DNA from: Armatimonadota bacterium
Lineage (GTDB): Bacteria; Armatimonadota; Fimbriimonadia; Fimbriimonadales; Fimbriimonadaceae
Length of the DNA: 64,000 nt
Direction of reading: 5' to 3'
Assembly: GCA_017303935.1 (NCBI GenBank)
Contig: JAFLBD010000003.1
Location: forward strand, 1 to 64,000
Made by a program: the position numbers and the translations under genes. The notes beneath the pieces were generated by a model. The model was not told the origin of the DNA. It did no database searches and saw only the letters and a program-made list of their open reading frames with translations. This document shows positions 59,808-64,000 of the stretch, piece after piece; position 1 is the first letter of the stretch; the number at the start of each line of letters is the position of its first letter.

Positions 59808-60311
59808 GTGGACGCGGAATTCTCACTTCTTCATCTGGCGGTGCTCGGGCACGGGCTAAAACTCCCCAACGGCATGGTCATTGACGAAGTGGAGATTCAG
59901 GCTGACCGTCTCGCCATCGTGGATCAGAAACCGAAATTCGAGACTCCCGCGACCACCATCGTCCGGATCAGTCCGGAGTCGCTGCAGACGTTCATCGCGT
60001 CGCAACTCCCAGCGATGGTTCGCGACCCACAAGTGCGGTTTCATGACGGCAAGATTCTGGTCAGCGCTTCGGTCAAAGTTCTCGTTGAAATTTCTGCCAC
60101 AGCCACGCTCAGCCTGGTGATTCAGGATCAAAAGAAGTTGCTGGTTGAACTGATCGATGTCGATAAGCCCGGCCCTGTGCGAGGCATTCTAGAAAATCAA
60201 TTGGATGCCGTTAATCCGGTGTTTGATGCCAAAGACTTGCCCCTTGATTTGAAGCTGGAACGCGTTGCGATAGGCAAGAATATCGAGATATTCGCGACCG
60301 CCACCGCATAG
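59808..60311 (+). CDS. LmeA/DUF2993-like phospholipid-binding protein
   Basis: 167 residues from a GTG. Pattern of DUF2993: a short start, LKLPNGMVIDEVEIQADRLAI, then RISPESLQTFIASQL, VRFHDGKILVSASVKVLVEISATA and a final KLERVAIGKNIEIFATA. Related LmeA proteins bind lipids in the mycobacterial periplasm. No clear signal peptide is seen here, which is odd for the family, so the start or the assignment may be off. Divergent from the GHL10 pair with 52 bp between. Confidence 0.55.
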   Translation: MDAEFSLLHLAVLGHGLKLPNGMVIDEVEIQADRLAIVDQKPKFETPATTIVRISPESLQTFIASQLPAMVRDPQVRFHDGKILVSASVKVLVEISATATLSLVIQDQKKLLVELIDVDKPGPVRGILENQLDAVNPVFDAKDLPLDLKLERVAIGKNIEIFATATA

Positions 60312-60338
60312 CGTTTGAGGTATCTTTACCATTCCGCT

Positions 60339-60423
60339 GGGCGAGTGGCGAAATTGGTATACGCGCCAGATTTAGGTTCTGGTACTGCGAGGTGTGTGGG
60401 TTCGAGTCCCACCTTGCCCACCA
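60339..60423 (+). tRNA. tRNA-Leu (anticodon UAG)
   Basis: An 85-nt cloverleaf with a long variable arm typical of tRNA-Leu. Acceptor GGGCGAG pairs with CTTGCCC, with the CCA encoded. Anticodon stem CCAGA/TCTGG encloses TTTAGGT, giving UAG, which reads CUA. A T run follows at 60425-60430. Confidence 0.97.
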
Positions 60424-60489
60424 CTTTTTTCTTGGTTCTCCGCTAGTGCGAATGCCATATTCGCGATGGGCAAGGTTTCTAATCGGCCC

Positions 60490-61614
60490 CTATGCTCGCC
60501 GATTTTCTGATAGCTTCTTTCGTCGCCGTAGTGCGATGCCCACCAACCCAACTCCGAGAACGATCAGTTCAGATGGCTCCGGCACTGGAGTAAGGAGCAG
60601 GTTCGATTTGAGATTATTGCCGTAGATTCCGTATGCGATGATTTCTCTTCGATTGTTGATTCCCATCATTGTGAGAATTCCACCACCTGTATTAGTGATC
60701 GAAGATGTGATATCTAGCAGACCGGTTGACTGTGACCAGAAGTATTGGCGTACAACTCCATTTCTCGTTACGGAAACCACGACATCACCATTATCATTGA
60801 TGAAGCTCTTCTCGGAAAGGACATGCGGAATGGTCGGTCGATCCCCTATGAAGATTTTGTGAAGGAGTTGTCCCGACGTGTTCCAAATGGCGAGGTGTTT
60901 GCCAGCAGAATCATTCAATGTCCCACTGATGAGCCCGCTGGAATTGATGCTGCTGGCAGAGCCATACGTGTTCGGCTGTGCCAGTGAAACATAGCTTCCA
61001 TCCGGCCTCCACATAATCGGATTTAGGTTTACACAACCTACGATGTTGCCAGAATCATCAATGTCTCTGGCGATATTATCGCCGTCCCAATAGCCTGGGT
61101 TTAGCGTACCGCCGCTGGTAGGAGAGAACGCCATCGCCATACCGGAGGGAACTGAACTATCCGGCCCTCCATATTGTGCCCAACCCACGGCGACATGCGA
61201 ACTGTTCATGTTGAATGTGTCCAATTGATACCAAGCTGGTTCAGTCGAGACTAAGCTAGTTGCACCAACTCCTGGTGTCCAGTATCCAATGGGAGTGCCA
61301 TTCACTGTATCCAGCGGTGAACCGTTAATTACGACCTCACCCGCTTCGCTGATGCCGCCGACCCTGGCATATCGGTAGCCAATACTATTAGCTGTTGCAG
61401 ATTCAACCTGGCCGTTCACGTTTACACGGTGAACACTATTGACCGTATAGTTGAGATTACTACTGTGAACAGCCATTTGCCCCGCGTTGTTTATACCGGT
61501 CACAGTGATGTTCGTTTGCCCTGGCAGAGTCACCTCACGCATTGACCAAGTCAATGCATATGAGCAACTTGATGCAAGAACAATCCCAATGGGCAATATT
61601 CGTTTAATCATCAT
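60490..61614 (-). CDS. HAF-repeat PEP-CTERM surface protein (copy 2)
   Basis: About 374 residues from ATG 61614 (ATG 61611 or 61620 also possible). Signal peptide KRILPIGIVLASSCSYA. HAF repeats such as TGINNAGQMAV, GISEAGEVVING, MNSSHVAVGWA, DIDDSGNIVGC, SINSSGLISGT, FINDNGDVVVSV and INNRREIIAYG. It ends VPEPSELIVLGVG and RRRKKLSENRRA, the sorting tail, 88 bp of which match copy 1. It overlaps the GH5 gene upstream, the same arrangement as the first module. Confidence 0.87.
   Translation of the reverse strand: MMIKRILPIGIVLASSCSYALTWSMREVTLPGQTNITVTGINNAGQMAVHSSNLNYTVNSVHRVNVNGQVESATANSIGYRYARVGGISEAGEVVINGSPLDTVNGTPIGYWTPGVGATSLVSTEPAWYQLDTFNMNSSHVAVGWAQYGGPDSSVPSGMAMAFSPTSGGTLNPGYWDGDNIARDIDDSGNIVGCVNLNPIMWRPDGSYVSLAQPNTYGSASSINSSGLISGTLNDSAGKHLAIWNTSGQLLHKIFIGDRPTIPHVLSEKSFINDNGDVVVSVTRNGVVRQYFWSQSTGLLDITSSITNTGGGILTMMGINNRREIIAYGIYGNNLKSNLLLTPVPEPSELIVLGVGLVGIALRRRKKLSENRRA
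60517..60604. repeat. Long repeat A, copy 2
   Basis: 88 bp matching 36542-36629 with 7 mismatches; same orientation, about 24 kb apart. Confidence 0.85.
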
Positions 61615-63292
61615 TACCATCACTTGGTCTGGTGTCACTAAAGAGAGCTTGAATCATCATCGGATGAATTACTCCGCCGCCATTTCGGGTTAGGCTACGG
61701 TGATATATTGGGTTTTCGTTGAGATTAAACCGCTCAAGATATACAAACCTGCCAGTCACGCCCCATGTACTGGTATATCCAAAGACTGTCCATGCAGAGT
61801 TGTGAGCCTCCATTAGAGTACGCAAGTCATAGTGCCATTTGTATCGTTGCCAGTCGTCGACGTCCAGCGTAGTAGGATTTGTGGGTACAGGGTCCGGTTC
61901 TGCGTACGGGTCTCCGTCCCGCTTGATGACCCCGAATTCCGTGGCGATAATTGCTGGGTTATCGTATGCACCGACCCAATCAAACATATAAGGCATCGCC
62001 TTCGTCCTCGTGCTGGAGTTCTCGCTTTCCAGGATATTGTCCCGGTAGAAGAATGAAGTATGGGGCGCAACAAAATTGTCACCGTAATCCCGCTTTTTTA
62101 AATACTCTGGGGCGATTCCGGCTATCGGTTCTTTGTGCGTGTATTTGAATGGCAAATACGGATGATAGGCATAAATCAGTCTTCGGCTGTAACTTTCTGG
62201 ACACCCAATCGCCGTCATTTCACTGGGGCTGTATGGTGTAAATTGGTACGTCGGCGTTCCCTGTACATTCGGAAACTTTTCAGTCAGACCAAAGCTATCA
62301 ACAAGATTCGTAAGAGTCGACACAATAATACGGCTACCTTCCGGGTCAACTTCGGTGTATATGGCCTTTATTGCCTGAGCTTGTATAGCTTTCCAATTGG
62401 CCAACTGATCAAACATCCACTGCTTGTGAATCGCAAGACTAGGAGGCGAATTAGTTGCTCCTTCCGAATATCGGGGGCCATATTGATTTTCACTGATTTG
62501 CCCCCAAAAATTCACCATCGGTTCATTCAAGGCTTCAAAGTGAATGCCCTGAAACACATTTCCTCCGCAGAGCGGATTTTCAAGAACGTCTAGATGAATT
62601 CTAAGTTCCGCCAAGAATGAGGACCAAAACTTCGGTAGCGGATGATTTTGAGTGATCGGAATTGGCAAGGGGCCATCGGTGCAAAAATTTTCTAAGAAAG
62701 TCCCCGATGGTGGCTTCGTGGTTCCAGCACCGCCTTTCCACTCATAATCGTAGTGCGCTTGAGACACTAGCCAAGGATGGCAATCCAAAATGACATCTAG
62801 TCCTTGGGCTTGTGCCGCAATGATGTCGGCGGCAAGAGCCTCGAAATTCTCTTGGGCATTGATATGATATCCAACTGGCCAATTACCGGGGCTAAAGGAT
62901 GGATTGGAAGCCTCTCTCTTAAATATGAAACTTGGCTCGACTTTGCCCGTTTGGTCATGGACTCCGAAAGCCACTGGTGAAATCGGAATCCGAACATGCT
63001 CAAAACCAGCAAGACGAAGCTTGACAAAGTCTGCCTCTATGAGTAAGTCATCTAGTCGGCGCTCGTCGTAGCATGGTCGCCCCAGCATGTATGCCCAATC
63101 TGCCTGATACACGCCGTCAAGATTTACGCCATAGCGTAAATACTTGGGAATGGGATCAGTGCAACTTAGCTCATTCAACTCAGTTTCACCCGGTGGGTCG
63201 CCCGGAGGATTACCTTGCCCATACGAAACAGACGCCAACGAACTGAAGAACATGGCTGATGCCAAAAGTGAGAGTGACTTGAACGAATTCAT
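61604..63292 (-). CDS. Secreted glycoside hydrolase family 5 protein, copy 2
   Basis: 562 residues from ATG 63292; a longer in-frame start at 63364 is unlikely, because the 85-bp repeat starts the protein at the same Met as copy 1. Signal peptide identical to copy 1. GH5 landmarks: GFEHVRIPISPVAFG, GLDVILDCHPW, HFEALNEPMVNFWG (acid/base Glu), LIYAYHPYLPFKYTH, IIATEFGVIKRDG (nucleophile Glu) and WTVFGYTSTWG. The mature sequence differs clearly from copy 1, with several insertions. The HAF PEP-CTERM gene overlaps its end. Confidence 0.9.
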   Translation of the reverse strand: MNSFKSLSLLASAMFFSSLASVSYGQGNPPGDPPGETELNELSCTDPIPKYLRYGVNLDGVYQADWAYMLGRPCYDERRLDDLLIEADFVKLRLAGFEHVRIPISPVAFGVHDQTGKVEPSFIFKREASNPSFSPGNWPVGYHINAQENFEALAADIIAAQAQGLDVILDCHPWLVSQAHYDYEWKGGAGTTKPPSGTFLENFCTDGPLPIPITQNHPLPKFWSSFLAELRIHLDVLENPLCGGNVFQGIHFEALNEPMVNFWGQISENQYGPRYSEGATNSPPSLAIHKQWMFDQLANWKAIQAQAIKAIYTEVDPEGSRIIVSTLTNLVDSFGLTEKFPNVQGTPTYQFTPYSPSEMTAIGCPESYSRRLIYAYHPYLPFKYTHKEPIAGIAPEYLKKRDYGDNFVAPHTSFFYRDNILESENSSTRTKAMPYMFDWVGAYDNPAIIATEFGVIKRDGDPYAEPDPVPTNPTTLDVDDWQRYKWHYDLRTLMEAHNSAWTVFGYTSTWGVTGRFVYLERFNLNENPIYHRSLTRNGGGVIHPMMIQALFSDTRPSDGNDD

Positions 63293-63297
63293 TACAT
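63213..63297. repeat. Long repeat B, copy 2
   Basis: 85 bp identical to 39214-39298, coding the GH5 signal peptide and the bases just before its start codon. Confidence 0.92.
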
Positions 63298-63395
63298 TGC
63301 CTCTGATCTCAGTATAAAACGATTCTCTCAGAAACACAACAAGAATCGTGCCGATTCTCGCCAAATGAGAAATTACGTGCGAGCCAGAGCGGGGG

Positions 63396-64000
63396 TTAGC
63401 GTTCTAGCGGGCAGAACAACTGAAGCGTGCCGATTTTCTGGTAACCGAGCCGTGGATACAGCTTGGCGCCGGTGGTGTTTGCCAACAAGATGCTGGAGCG
63501 TTCTCCCGCTTCTTGCGCGTCAAAGAGCAATTGGCACATGAGATCGGTGGCGTAACCCTTGCGCCGTTCTTCGCCGACCACGTAGAGGTCCGAAACCCAA
63601 TGATCTGGCCCAACAGGAACCTTCATCACGGAGGCGACCTCCCGGAAATGGTGCCAAATTCGATATCGGGTTCCGATGGGCGGCCTGGGTTCCAAATGCT
63701 TTGGAAACTGCGGTCCTTCCCATTCCACTTGGTCGCCGGTCAGCCTTTCGACCTCGGAAGAATAGCGCAGCGGTGGAATCGACTCTAGGTCATGAACGAA
63801 AAACAGTTCGTGGAGCATCGCGCGGTACCCCGATTGTTTGAATCTTCGACGTATGTCCTCAAAATCCTCATCGTTGGAATGGACATAAGAGAGGAAGTGG
63901 AAGGCGGGGTGAGAAGCTCGGACTCGTTCAATCGCTTCTTCGGGGGAGATTCCCCACGCCACGATCTCAGTCTTACGGACGGTCCTTCGCACGGGATCAT
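63396..64000 (-). CDS. GNAT-family N-acetyltransferase (N-terminal end may lie outside the window)
   Basis: At least 198 residues. The reading frame stays open to the window edge; the nearest start inside is a GTG at 63992, so the true start may be outside. The GNAT core is at about 125-190: SDLYVVGEERRKGYATDLM (acetyl-CoA loop) and ILLANTTGAKLYPRLGYQKIG. The N-terminal 110 residues contain SHPAFHFLSYVHSN and a helical stretch, an extra domain or divergent GNAT half. Substrate unknown. Confidence 0.78.
   Translation of the reverse strand, partial: DPVRRTVRKTEIVAWGISPEEAIERVRASHPAFHFLSYVHSNDEDFEDIRRRFKQSGYRAMLHELFFVHDLESIPPLRYSSEVERLTGDQVEWEGPQFPKHLEPRPPIGTRYRIWHHFREVASVMKVPVGPDHWVSDLYVVGEERRKGYATDLMCQLLFDAQEAGERSSILLANTTGAKLYPRLGYQKIGTLQLFCPLER

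Noticed and set aside
1-64000. CRISPR array, prophage or intact insertion sequence
   Set aside because: No regularly spaced repeats, integrase or intact transposase were seen; the only transposase relative is the decayed RAYT-like gene at 54627-55106.

Overview
The window reads as chromosomal DNA of a diderm, mesophilic bacterium. The best fit is Armatimonadota, probably the Fimbriimonas-like lineage, but this is inferred from gene content and style rather than from a marker phylogeny. Supporting signs are: an LpxH-type lipid A hydrolase and a barrel-like outer membrane protein; several PEP-CTERM proteins; two prepilin-like secreted proteins; dockerin-like tails of the form D-x-D-x-D-G-E-V-G-S-T-D-F-D on surface proteins; a flagellin behind a sigma-28 type promoter; a SpoIID-domain protein plus an amidase/GerMN pair; and many starts that appear to be leaderless.

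Layout. 1-7.1 kb: the end of a PEP-CTERM protein, tRNA-Val, a cell-wall amidase with a GerMN protein, a PAP2 phosphatase, a degenerate ADP-ribosylglycohydrolase-like protein and a BMP-type solute-binding lipoprotein. 7.1-13.4 kb: peroxiredoxin, SpoIID/Ig-like protein, gcvPA and gcvH, flagellin. 13.4-19.4 kb: parA-parB-GNAT, a MerC-like protein under a possible zinc-type operator, a class II aldolase and a hisS operon. 19.4-23.9 kb: proline dehydrogenase and a lipid/envelope cluster (LpxH, a membrane protein, a GT28 glycosyltransferase). 23.9-29.3 kb: a complete histidine utilisation operon hutH-hutU-hutG-hutI. 29.3-36.5 kb: a dockerin-tailed surface protein, a DUF1854/ABC exporter pair, a polysaccharide pyruvyl transferase and an aldo/keto reductase. 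36.5-39.3 kb: a GH5 hydrolase plus HAF-repeat PEP-CTERM protein module. 39.5-51.2 kb: a phosphoesterase/propeller protein, livF-rimI-tsaD, a prepilin-like protein, pgk, NAD-type isocitrate dehydrogenase and trmD-rplS-lepB. 51.2-56.7 kb: a second dockerin-tailed protein, a cobalamin riboswitch followed by a three-gene secreted-protein operon, glnB with a decayed transposase-like partner, and a histidine kinase. 56.7-64 kb: two GHL10 hydrolases, an LmeA-like protein, tRNA-Leu, a second copy of the GH5/PEP-CTERM module and a GNAT protein cut by the window edge.

The most interesting items are the B12-riboswitch operon for surface proteins (prepilin-like, secreted, PEP-CTERM anchored); the overlap of glnB with a tyrosine-transposase-like gene that has lost its HUH motif; and the two GH5/HAF modules, whose signal-peptide DNA is identical over 85 bp although the mature proteins have diverged. 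Several genes also share a TAAACT or CATAAT hexamer 5-10 nt before the start codon with no Shine-Dalgarno, which suggests leaderless transcription. Intergenic gaps are all under 300 bases; the larger ones (34144-34372, 52346-52644, 159-385) hold the promoters, riboswitch and tRNA listed.
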